Source: Nitrosospira sp. Nsp14 | Lineage (GTDB): Bacteria; Pseudomonadota; Gammaproteobacteria; Burkholderiales; Nitrosomonadaceae | DNA: 64,000 nucleotides | Reading direction: 5' to 3' | Assembly: GCF_900113575.1 (NCBI RefSeq) | Contig: NZ_FOPV01000015.1 | Span: 37,758-101,757, forward strand | Shown: positions 57,636 through 64,000 of the stretch, in pieces | How positions within the stretch are numbered: position 1 is the first letter of the stretch | Layout of the letters: every line of letters begins with the position of its first letter | The notes under the pieces: generated by a model | The model's input: only the letters and a program-made list of their open reading frames with translations | What the model was told of the DNA's origin: nothing | The model's database searches: none | Translations under genes and position numbers: made by a program

Positions 57636-58526
57636 ATGAATGACCAGACCGGCTTGTTTGAAACAAACATACAGAGCCTGCCGCTCTTGCACCGAGGCAA
57701 GGTGCGGGACATTTATGCGGTGGACGAGAACAAGCTCCTGATCATCCAGACGGATCGACTTTCCGCATTCGACGTGGTCCTGCCGACACCGGTGCCCGGG
57801 AAGGGCAGGCTGCTAACCGCTGTATCCGGTTTCTGGTTTGCAAAACTTGCGCATATCATTCCCCACCATCTCACCGGTATCCCGCCAGAATCCATAGTGG
57901 CGAACGGCGAGCGGGGGCAGGTGGCAGAACGCGCGTTTGTGGCCATGCGGCTGAAGCCTTTGCCAATAGAAGCAATCGTTCGCGGCTATGTCGCGGGTTC
58001 TGGTTGGAAGGATTACACGGCGACCGGCATGGTCTGCGGGATTCCCCTTCCATCCGGGTTGCAGGAAGCCGCGAAAATACCCGGCGGCGCGATTTTCACC
58101 CCATCAACCAAGGCTGGGCACGGCGCGCACGATGAAAATATTCCCTTCGCGCAGGCCGAGAAATTGCTGGGCAGGGAACTCGCTGTGCAGGTGCGTGAAA
58201 AAGCAATTGCCCTCTATACGGAGGCGGCAGATTACGCGCTGACAAAGGGTATTATCATCGCGGATACCAAGTTCGAATTCGGTCAGGACGAAGCGGGAAG
58301 GCTTTATCTCATAGATGAGGCGCTTACCCCCGACTCATCGCGCTTTTGGCCTGCCGACCAGTATAGGCCGGGGAGCAATCCACCGAGCTATGATAAGCAG
58401 TTCGTGCGCGACTGGCTGGAAACACGGGACTGGAACAAAAAAGCGCCCGCCCCGGCATTGCCGCCCGATGTGCTCGCAAAGACCGCGGAAAAATACGAGG
58501 AAGCGCTGCGCCGCCTCCTATCGTAG
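57636..58526 (+). CDS. purC: SAICAR synthetase
   Basis: Joins aspartate to CAIR in purine synthesis. 296 residues, the longer SAICAR form. [57 protein letters not shown] and [15 protein letters not shown] are conserved. Completes purE-purK-purC, three consecutive steps. Confidence 0.98.
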   Translation: MNDQTGLFETNIQSLPLLHRGKVRDIYAVDENKLLIIQTDRLSAFDVVLPTPVPGKGRLLTAVSGFWFAKLAHIIPHHLTGIPPESIVANGERGQVAERAFVAMRLKPLPIEAIVRGYVAGSGWKDYTATGMVCGIPLPSGLQEAAKIPGGAIFTPSTKAGHGAHDENIPFAQAEKLLGRELAVQVREKAIALYTEAADYALTKGIIIADTKFEFGQDEAGRLYLIDEALTPDSSRFWPADQYRPGSNPPSYDKQFVRDWLETRDWNKKAPAPALPPDVLAKTAEKYEEALRRLLS

Positions 58527-58531
58527 GGCAT

Positions 58532-58557
58532 AAAAAAAGCGCCCAAACCGGGCGCTT
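58532..58557 (-). terminator. Intrinsic terminator of the peroxiredoxin gene
   Basis: Stem GCGCCC / GGGCGC (58539-58544, 58550-58555) with an A run at 58532-58538 on the plus strand, that is, a T run on the minus strand. It is oriented to end the leftward peroxiredoxin transcript and may also help stop purC. Confidence 0.85.
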
Positions 58558-58583
58558 GGCGGGTCCAGGTTACGTACCCTGTT

Positions 58584-59222
58584 TTATTTATTCGGCTGCG
58601 GCGTGATGCGCAGATAGGGGCGGGGCGCCTTGTAACCCTTCGGGAATTTTTGCTTGATCACTGCTTCGTCCTGGATGGTGAGGGGGATTATGACGTCATC
58701 GCCATCTTTCCAGTTGGCCGGGGTTGCGACCGTGCAGTTGTCGGTCAATTGTAGCGCATCGATGACCCGCAGAACCTCGTCGAAATTGCGACCGGTACTC
58801 ATGGGATAGGTGATGATGAGGCGGACTTTCTTTTTCGGGTCGATGATGAAGAGCGAACGCACTGTCATCGTTTCCGACTGGTTAGGATGAATCATGTCGT
58901 AGAGGGCGGCGACTTTTTTATCCACATCCGCAATAATCGGAAAAGCCACGCTGCACCCTTGCGTTTCCTCGATATCCTTAATCCATCCCGCATGCTTTTC
59001 CACCGGATCAACCGATAATCCGATCGCTTTAACATTACGTTTATCGAATTCGGATTTGAGCTTGGCAGTCATCCCCAGTTCAGTGGTGCAGACAGGCGTG
59101 TAGTCGGCGGGATGCGAAAACAACACCGCCCATGAGTCGCCGATCCATTCATGAAATTTAATCTTGCCGATTGAAGAATCCTGCTCGAAATCAGGTGCAG
59201 TATCGCCTAAGCGTAAAGTCAT
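58584..59222 (-). CDS. 1-Cys peroxiredoxin (Prx6 type)
   Basis: Thiol peroxidase, 212 residues. The peroxidatic C45 lies in HPADYTPVCTTELG. The long C-terminal domain with HPNQSETMTVRSLFIIDPKKKVRL and NWKDGDDVIIP is typical of the Prx6 group. A second cysteine occurs at SCxx-free position GCSVAFP but the classic resolving-Cys motif is absent, supporting 1-Cys. Useful in an aerobic, copper-rich metabolism. Confidence 0.95.
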   Translation of the reverse strand: MTLRLGDTAPDFEQDSSIGKIKFHEWIGDSWAVLFSHPADYTPVCTTELGMTAKLKSEFDKRNVKAIGLSVDPVEKHAGWIKDIEETQGCSVAFPIIADVDKKVAALYDMIHPNQSETMTVRSLFIIDPKKKVRLIITYPMSTGRNFDEVLRVIDALQLTDNCTVATPANWKDGDDVIIPLTIQDEAVIKQKFPKGYKAPRPYLRITPQPNK

Positions 59223-59359
59223 CGCATCCTCCCGAATTAATCAGTGTAATGGGTGAAAAGTGGTGGGGGTTAAGGTTTAACCACCTCAATATAGCCCTAC
59301 TGCGGCAATGACTCAACTATTATTACGTGCATTCAGAACAAGGGACGCGAGTGCCGAGT

Positions 59360-60820
59360 TCACTGTGCCGGCTGAGGCGCCGTTTCAGGGGATATGAAAT
59401 CCAGTATTGTTGCAATCGGGCTCTCTGTCTTGCTTGGACCCCGCTCATCATCAGCCAGCAAACCCCATGTATGCGGGCGTTCGTATTTCTGCAGGATCTC
59501 ATAGTAGGTGCGCACGGATTCCGTCAAAATCACCGCTTCGCCGCCGCGGGCGAACCCATGCTTCAGCGTGGGGAAATGCTTGCTGCGGCTCAATAATGGC
59601 AGGGTTTTTTTGAGATCCAGCCAAGAGTCAGGGTTCAAGTTAAGGCGCTGTGCGAGAATACGCGCGTCCTCCAGATGGCCGGAGCCCTGATTATAGGCCG
59701 CGAGCGCCATCCACGTGCGGTCTGGCTCGGTGATGCGCGGCGGCAGTCGATCTTTCAGCATCCGAAGGTAACGCGCGCCGGCGAGTATATTTTGCCGTAC
59801 ATCCAGGCGGTCGGTAACGTTCATCCGGTCGGCGGTTGTTTCCGTCAACATCATGATGCCGCGCACATTAGCGGGAGAGACCGCCATCGGGTTCCAGTGC
59901 GATTCCTGATAGGCTAGTGCAGCAATCAGACGCCAGTCGATTCCGGTTAATTCCTCGGCATCGTGAAAATAGCTGCGTAAATCGGGCAGCGCAGTACGGC
60001 GTTTCTTCAAAATGCCGCTCACGTCGGTTTGTTCCAGACGCTGAACATGGCCATAGTATCGGTCGAGCAGGCGCATCAAAGTGCCGTCGCGCTCGATCCG
60101 ATCAAAAAACTCGCGCGCCTTGTCCAGTAGAGCAGGGTCTGCATAGGACGAAAAGGCCCATGCCCTGCCGGTGGATTCGCCAAGATCAAATGCTACTTCC
60201 AGGTTGGGATAAAAATTCTTGGCCAAGTTGATCTGAGTGGAATCCGCCACCACGTAGTCTATTTTTCCCTCGGCCAGTTTGGCCAGCAGATCTTCGGGAG
60301 CAACGTCCGCTTCGTTCCATTTAAGCCGGGGTACCTGGAGTTTGATTCTATTCAACGCTTCCGCATGGCTCGTCCCGCTTGCGATCTCTATCGTTCTATC
60401 CGCTAAATGCTGAATACTTTTTGGCCGCCGGAAGTCCGTGTTGTAGACCAACTGGGGCTGTATCGTTTGATAGGCTGGCCCAAAGCGTACGCGCAGCGAG
60501 TCCTTCGCACTGATGCTCAAACCGGCAGCAAAGTGGGCCCGTTGCTTTTCCAGAGCCAAAATAGTTTGGTCCAGCTTGGGTACCAACTTAAACCTTGCCT
60601 TCACCCCCAGTTCGCGTGCAAATTCTGACGCGAGGTCGAATTCGAGCCCGGCATAATTGCCTTCGGCATTTTCATAATAGGTGTCGGGGCTGTTAACGGT
60701 GAGAACTATAAGCTCATCAGTCTGGCCCAACGGCAACACCGGTTTTTCGAACGAATCGCAGGCGGTGAGCAAGAGGCCGCAGCCGATAACGGTAGTAAGC
60801 AGCCGGAGAAACATACGCAT
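59360..60820 (-). CDS. mltF: Membrane-bound lytic murein transglycosylase F
   Basis: Two-domain outer-membrane lipoprotein of 486 residues from ATG 60820. The lipobox LTAC puts the lipid on C21. A periplasmic-binding-protein-like domain (about 40-270: ELIVLTVNSPDTYYENAEG, GLEFDLASEFARELG) precedes the SLT domain with catalytic Glu in LAYQESHWNPMAVS and NVRGIMMLT. It cleaves glycan strands with 1,6-anhydro ends, which are the substrate source for AnmK at 5960. The start is uncertain because no ribosome site is visible at 60820, 60850 or 60913. Confidence 0.95.
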   Translation of the reverse strand: MRMFLRLLTTVIGCGLLLTACDSFEKPVLPLGQTDELIVLTVNSPDTYYENAEGNYAGLEFDLASEFARELGVKARFKLVPKLDQTILALEKQRAHFAAGLSISAKDSLRVRFGPAYQTIQPQLVYNTDFRRPKSIQHLADRTIEIASGTSHAEALNRIKLQVPRLKWNEADVAPEDLLAKLAEGKIDYVVADSTQINLAKNFYPNLEVAFDLGESTGRAWAFSSYADPALLDKAREFFDRIERDGTLMRLLDRYYGHVQRLEQTDVSGILKKRRTALPDLRSYFHDAEELTGIDWRLIAALAYQESHWNPMAVSPANVRGIMMLTETTADRMNVTDRLDVRQNILAGARYLRMLKDRLPPRITEPDRTWMALAAYNQGSGHLEDARILAQRLNLNPDSWLDLKKTLPLLSRSKHFPTLKHGFARGGEAVILTESVRTYYEILQKYERPHTWGLLADDERGPSKTESPIATILDFISPETAPQPAQ

Positions 60821-60922
60821 GGGAGAGAGACAAGCATAATCGGAAAACATTCTGACAGCTGTCTCGTACGAGCGCGAGAAAAAGCGAGGATAAACTGGTA
60901 AAATTGCGGTCAAAGACGCAAC

Positions 60923-61015
60923 GGAGAGGTACCGAAGTGGCCATAACGGCGCTGACTCGAAATCAGATGGTCAGGGTAACCTGGCACGTGGGTTCGAATC
61001 CCACCCTCTCCGCCA
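60923..61015 (+). tRNA. tRNA-Ser (anticodon CGA)
   Basis: Acceptor GGAGAGG pairs with CCTCTCC. The anticodon loop is CTCGAAA between CTGA and TCAG, with CGA as anticodon. A long variable arm and GGTTCGAATCC T arm follow; CCA is encoded. 93 bases. An integrase remnant directly downstream marks it as an integration site. Confidence 0.97.
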
Positions 61016-61073
61016 GCAGTTCGAAGCTGGTGAAATAATAATAACAGATTGATTATCCGTAGGTTTTTATGAC

Positions 61074-61436
61074 TTGCTACATAAGAGTGCTACAAAGTGC
61101 TCGCCCTACGGATCATGTCAATACCTATCTCCCTATCTTGAGGGGCGAGGGGATACATTCTCCTTTCGCATCGCAATTCCCTCTGAGCTTCGGCATCTCC
61201 TCGGCAAGCGGGAATTTATCAAATCTCTTCGAATAACAGATAAGCGGGTTGCTGTCGTAAAGGCGTTAATGCTTGCGGCGACCGCAAAGCAATCGGTAGA
61301 TGACGCTCAGTTGCGGCAACGAAGCGACGATTACTCGGAACGTCAGCAAGACCGTCAACGCAACGAGGAACGCGACAAACGCGTCGAGCGTATAGAACGG
61401 GACTATGATTATCGTGATCGTTCCGAACATTATTAA
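61074..61436 (+). CDS. Integrase N-terminal remnant (DUF6538-like)
   Basis: A 120-residue reading frame whose residues 17-72 (YLSPYLEGRGDTFSFRIAIP, GKREFIKSLRITDKRVAV) match the N-terminal arm-binding DUF6538 domain of tyrosine recombinases. The SAM-like and catalytic domains with the R-H-R-Y residues are missing; a charged coiled tail (RQQDRQRNEERDKRVERIE) takes their place. The part before residue 17 is not conserved, so the true start may be later. It lies 59 bases after tRNA-Ser, where an island integrase normally sits. Either a broken integrase or a small DNA-binding derivative. Confidence 0.7.
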   Translation: MLHKSATKCSPYGSCQYLSPYLEGRGDTFSFRIAIPSELRHLLGKREFIKSLRITDKRVAVVKALMLAATAKQSVDDAQLRQRSDDYSERQQDRQRNEERDKRVERIERDYDYRDRSEHY

Positions 61437-61457
61437 TCAATGAGGGGGCTTTTCAAA

Positions 61458-61766
61458 ATGAAAAGAATTGCGCTTTTAGCAATAGCTTTATCCGTTTTAA
61501 GTGGCTGTGCTGCTAGGACTGGTCCTATTAGGGAGACTTTGGTGACATCGGAAAGTGGCGTTAAAACTTATCTTTTAACAAAGGAAGTTGCTTCTCTCTT
61601 GGGAGAAGCACACACGGTGAAGGGATTGAATGAGCGGTCTAAGGAATTATGTCCTAATGGTTACACTGTAATGAATCAGGAAACCCACGATGAAAAAAAT
61701 TGGGCAGGAAATCCTGTTGGCAGGGAAGAAGTTACGAGAAAAATCATGTGCCACAGTCCTGAATAG
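61458..61766 (+). CDS. Small lipoprotein, unknown
   Basis: A 102-residue envelope protein from ATG 61458. The lipobox LSGC follows a short basic-hydrophobic signal (MKRIALLAIALSV). The mature part has two cysteines (ELCPNGYTV; KIMCHSPE) that could form a disulfide. Its AT-rich codon use differs from the GC-rich neighbours, which suggests it arrived by transfer. No family recognised. Confidence 0.75.
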   Translation: MKRIALLAIALSVLSGCAARTGPIRETLVTSESGVKTYLLTKEVASLLGEAHTVKGLNERSKELCPNGYTVMNQETHDEKNWAGNPVGREEVTRKIMCHSPE

Positions 61767-62119
61767 GCAAGCTAGCCACCTCTACTCTTATACTTTGCCT
61801 AATGCCATCACATGATACATTTCTCACGTTTAAATATTTCAATGCTTATACTTCCCTCCCTTCATCGGAACTGAACGCTAACCTAAGCTATAGCTGTAAC
61901 TTAACAGTAATAGCCCTTGAAACGCGTCTATAGCCCTAAGCTAATGGCACCCTCTAAAACGAGTGCCGTTAGCCTGGACGCCTACTCAAAAAAAGGTCAT
62001 GTCCTGCAGTGGTAGAAAGGTCTTTATTGGTATACCCACCGTGGCTACCTGAATCTGAAGGGCAGGAGTAGCCTCCGGCACCCCATTTACACTTAGGTAT
62101 GCAAAGCAATACCACAGTA
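61767..62119. other. Intergenic region with stem-loops
   Basis: About 350 bases without a gene. It holds an 11-base imperfect inverted repeat GCTAATGGCAC / GTGCCGTTAGC at 61940-61950 and 61963-61973, and a weaker one (GGCTAC / GTAGCC) at 62043-62073. Neither is followed by a T run. They may serve as a transcription barrier between the two convergent genes. Confidence 0.45.
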
Positions 62120-63745
62120 TCAACGCGTCTTCAGGAATTCCTTCAGCGCATATTTTTCTTCCTCGGAAAGCTCCGCCCCGAAGTAGTGTCCCTGGTTTTC
62201 AATCAAATCCGGGCAGAGATTGACACCGCTGTTGGGGTCGATATTGGCAAACTCGGCAACAGGGGTCCCCGCCGGAAGTGTAAGGACACCGGATGGCGTT
62301 GGTAATTGTACAGGTTGGCTGGTACGCTGAATCGAGGTTGATTCGTCTCGTTTTTCAGGATTCAGCAGTAGATCCATCGCGTTCTCATAGGCTGCAATTC
62401 GTCCGGCGACTGATGGGTCGCCTACAGCGCGGCCCAGCCTGTTATTGTGGAAGAACGGGGCGGTAGCCCATATGCCGACGAGAGGCATGTTGCGGTAGAA
62501 ACCGGGGCCTTCGCCAGGTCGCCCCTTGTATTGGTCTGAGGAAAATGCCGCCCAGATGTGTCCGGCCATCCAGTTAGTAGTGCGTGCACGACAACTGTTC
62601 GTGCCTATATCCAAGAAAGGGAGAATCAAATCGTCGGAGAGAACGTCGTGCCTTCGCGAGCGGTCTCCGTCTGAATGGCATGACGCGCAAGCGTGAGAGA
62701 AGATCTCCCTGCCCTTTGAAACGGCCTTCCGGTCAACAAAGTGAGCGCCGTTCGGAGCATTCACCAGTCGGGGGGGACGGGGGGTCTGGAGGAAAGCGCA
62801 GAGTTTCCCCACGGATTCCTCTGCCTGCTGGAACTCGGGACAAGTATTCCTGCATTCTGCTAGATCAATGGGTGTTTGGCTCCCATTGGGGCCGTTGGCA
62901 AGGTGTTCCACCATGCACTCCCTGGCGCACATGCCGATGTTAAAATAGACACGGAGTGCGGCCAGTTCGCAGCCTGCATCATCCTCGCCCCCCTGCCCGT
63001 TACGGTGGACACGAGCAGCCTCGCCATTGACGGTCACATTGAAGAATGGACGATCTGGAACTGCCCAGATTGGTGTAATCATCCCCGGATTGTTGATGTG
63101 ATCGTTTTCCAGTACCGTGGTGTCTACCGTGCCTTGAGCCCAACTGGAAAAAACCTGGTAGCGAGGGTCGTGCGGTGAGAGGTGTCTCCTGAAAATCTTT
63201 CCAATCTGCAAATACTGATTTCCTACAGTGGGGTGGATGTTTCTATCCTGCGGATCATTCGGGTTTGAAGGGGGATGAATAGGATCAAACCCAGCGTGAC
63301 AGGCGGCACAGGTAACCCCAATGAGTGGAGGCCCTCCTGAAGGGTTAGGGAATTTGCGGATTCCAATGACACCCGCTGATTGGGGGTCGGCACACCGGTC
63401 GAAGAACCCGGTCGTGGCATCACCCGGAGTACAGTCCGGATCATTAATAACACCAAACTCGTCGAAACGGGATTTGCGCGGCGAGGTTAGCATTTGATCT
63501 AAACCGAGCGGGAGATTGAAGGGAGGACCAGGCAAAATAAGGCTGAAAAAACGCTCCCCACCAAAGGTGCTCTTGAACCAGATGTTGCGTCCTTCCTCCA
63601 CACCTTGCCCACGCCCTTCCTTTACATCCTGCTCTTGCTCTTCGTCCATATCTTGGTTGTTTTCTGCGGAACCTGCCCCCGCCGAAATAAGTAGGACAGC
63701 AATATATAGCACGGCGAAATACATGCCTGTCTTTACTCGAGCCAT
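62120..63745 (-). CDS. Diheme c-type cytochrome, cytochrome c peroxidase/RoxA-like
   Basis: An exported 541-residue protein with two heme-binding sites, CAACH at 146-150 and CASCH at 353-357. A signal peptide (about 1-27) is followed by an acidic Glu/Gln-rich linker. The C-terminal PLVGIWATAPFFHNN segment is shared by di-heme peroxidases and RoxA-type proteins, so a peroxidase or oxygenase role is possible. Between the hemes are a twin C-x3-C pair (C273/C277 and C298/C302) around a 20-residue gap, unusual for this class. It is convergent with the small lipoprotein. No electron-transfer partner is in the window. Confidence 0.85.
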   Translation of the reverse strand: MARVKTGMYFAVLYIAVLLISAGAGSAENNQDMDEEQEQDVKEGRGQGVEEGRNIWFKSTFGGERFFSLILPGPPFNLPLGLDQMLTSPRKSRFDEFGVINDPDCTPGDATTGFFDRCADPQSAGVIGIRKFPNPSGGPPLIGVTCAACHAGFDPIHPPSNPNDPQDRNIHPTVGNQYLQIGKIFRRHLSPHDPRYQVFSSWAQGTVDTTVLENDHINNPGMITPIWAVPDRPFFNVTVNGEAARVHRNGQGGEDDAGCELAALRVYFNIGMCARECMVEHLANGPNGSQTPIDLAECRNTCPEFQQAEESVGKLCAFLQTPRPPRLVNAPNGAHFVDRKAVSKGREIFSHACASCHSDGDRSRRHDVLSDDLILPFLDIGTNSCRARTTNWMAGHIWAAFSSDQYKGRPGEGPGFYRNMPLVGIWATAPFFHNNRLGRAVGDPSVAGRIAAYENAMDLLLNPEKRDESTSIQRTSQPVQLPTPSGVLTLPAGTPVAEFANIDPNSGVNLCPDLIENQGHYFGAELSEEEKYALKEFLKTR

Positions 63746-63912
63746 AATAACCTCCTCTCGACGCCCCGCCTTGAAAACCAGACAAACAGTGAGCAGATTT
63801 ATACTTGCCTCGCTATTCGATGGTTCCGTCAGTAGCCGGTTTTTTTACCGATACACCTCCGAACCTACCAACTGATCAATCAAAAATATCTGCCACAACA
63901 ATAAATGTCAAC

Positions 63913-63968
63913 GCCGGTTTAAAACTGACCCACTTTTTAGTTATTTGGCCGGAATAAAACTGACCCAC
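63913..63968. repeat. IS-end-like direct repeats at the right edge
   Basis: A 21-base unit (GCCGG, two variable bases, then TAAAACTGACCCAC) occurs at 63913-63933 and 63948-63968, 35 bases apart. Multiple short repeats containing AACTGACCCAC are typical of the ends of IS21-type elements in proteobacteria. The element itself would lie beyond the window. Confidence 0.6.
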
Positions 63969-64000
63969 CCGGACATTTAATTTTACTAAGCCTTGACCTT

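Noticed and set aside
61900..61980. Integron attC site (GCTAAC / GTTAGC motifs)
   Set aside because: The core motifs do not fit RYYYAAC/GTTRRRY and no integron integrase or cassettes are present.

Overview
This window looks like chromosome of a chemolithoautotrophic betaproteobacterium, most probably a Nitrosospira-like ammonia oxidiser. The grounds are a class I phosphoribulokinase and a CbbY-type phosphatase (Calvin cycle), an unusual share of periplasmic copper and c-type cytochrome proteins, and betaproteobacterial gene orders (ispE-tRNA-Gln-prs-rplY-pth-ychF; rpsP-rimM-trmD-rplS; rplM-rpsI-argC). No amo, hao or Rubisco gene lies in the window, so the assignment is an inference.

Layout. 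1-4.2 kb: glyQ/glyS, lnt and a soluble histidine kinase, all on the minus strand. 4.6-10 kb: an M23 peptidase and anmK, then erpA, a bactofilin and argC. 10-22.6 kb: rpsI/rplM, phosphoribulokinase, uvrD, a membrane protein, thrB, a LOG protein, polA and the rpsP-rimM-trmD-rplS operon. 22.7-24.3 kb: a minus-strand redox/copper group (cupredoxin, DUF411, c-type cytochrome lipoprotein). 24.8-34 kb: an uncharacterised lipoprotein, proC-yggT-yggU, mutM, a Gld-type ABC exporter and a TPR lipoprotein. 34-39.3 kb: lolB, ispE, tRNA-Gln, prs, rplY, pth and ychF, a dense housekeeping run.

39.6-48 kb is the accessory part. A KaiC-like double ATPase, an unknown 139-residue protein, a NarL-type response regulator and a sensor kinase with three tandem copies of one sensor domain form one minus-strand unit. 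Beside it lies a decaying zone: a small lipoprotein gene, remnants of a CusA/CzcA-type metal efflux pump, an IS3-family transposase fragment, a large inverted repeat around both, a small hypothetical gene, and a broken paralogue of the response regulator that has lost its DNA-binding domain.

48-60.9 kb returns to housekeeping genes: fmdB-DUF502-aspS-nudB, nadA, a nuclease-tsaC-cbbY unit with 4-base overlaps, psiE, purE-purK-purC, a 1-Cys peroxiredoxin and mltF. At 60.9 kb a tRNA-Ser(CGA) gene is followed directly by an integrase N-terminal remnant, a small lipoprotein, a diheme c-type cytochrome and, at the right edge, IS-end-like direct repeats. This looks like the start of a degraded island.

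The most unusual item is the KaiC-like/orf139/response regulator/triple-sensor kinase unit at 39.66-44.2 kb, with the pseudogene copy of its regulator nearby. The copper group at 22.7-24.3 kb is the second candidate for an undescribed system.
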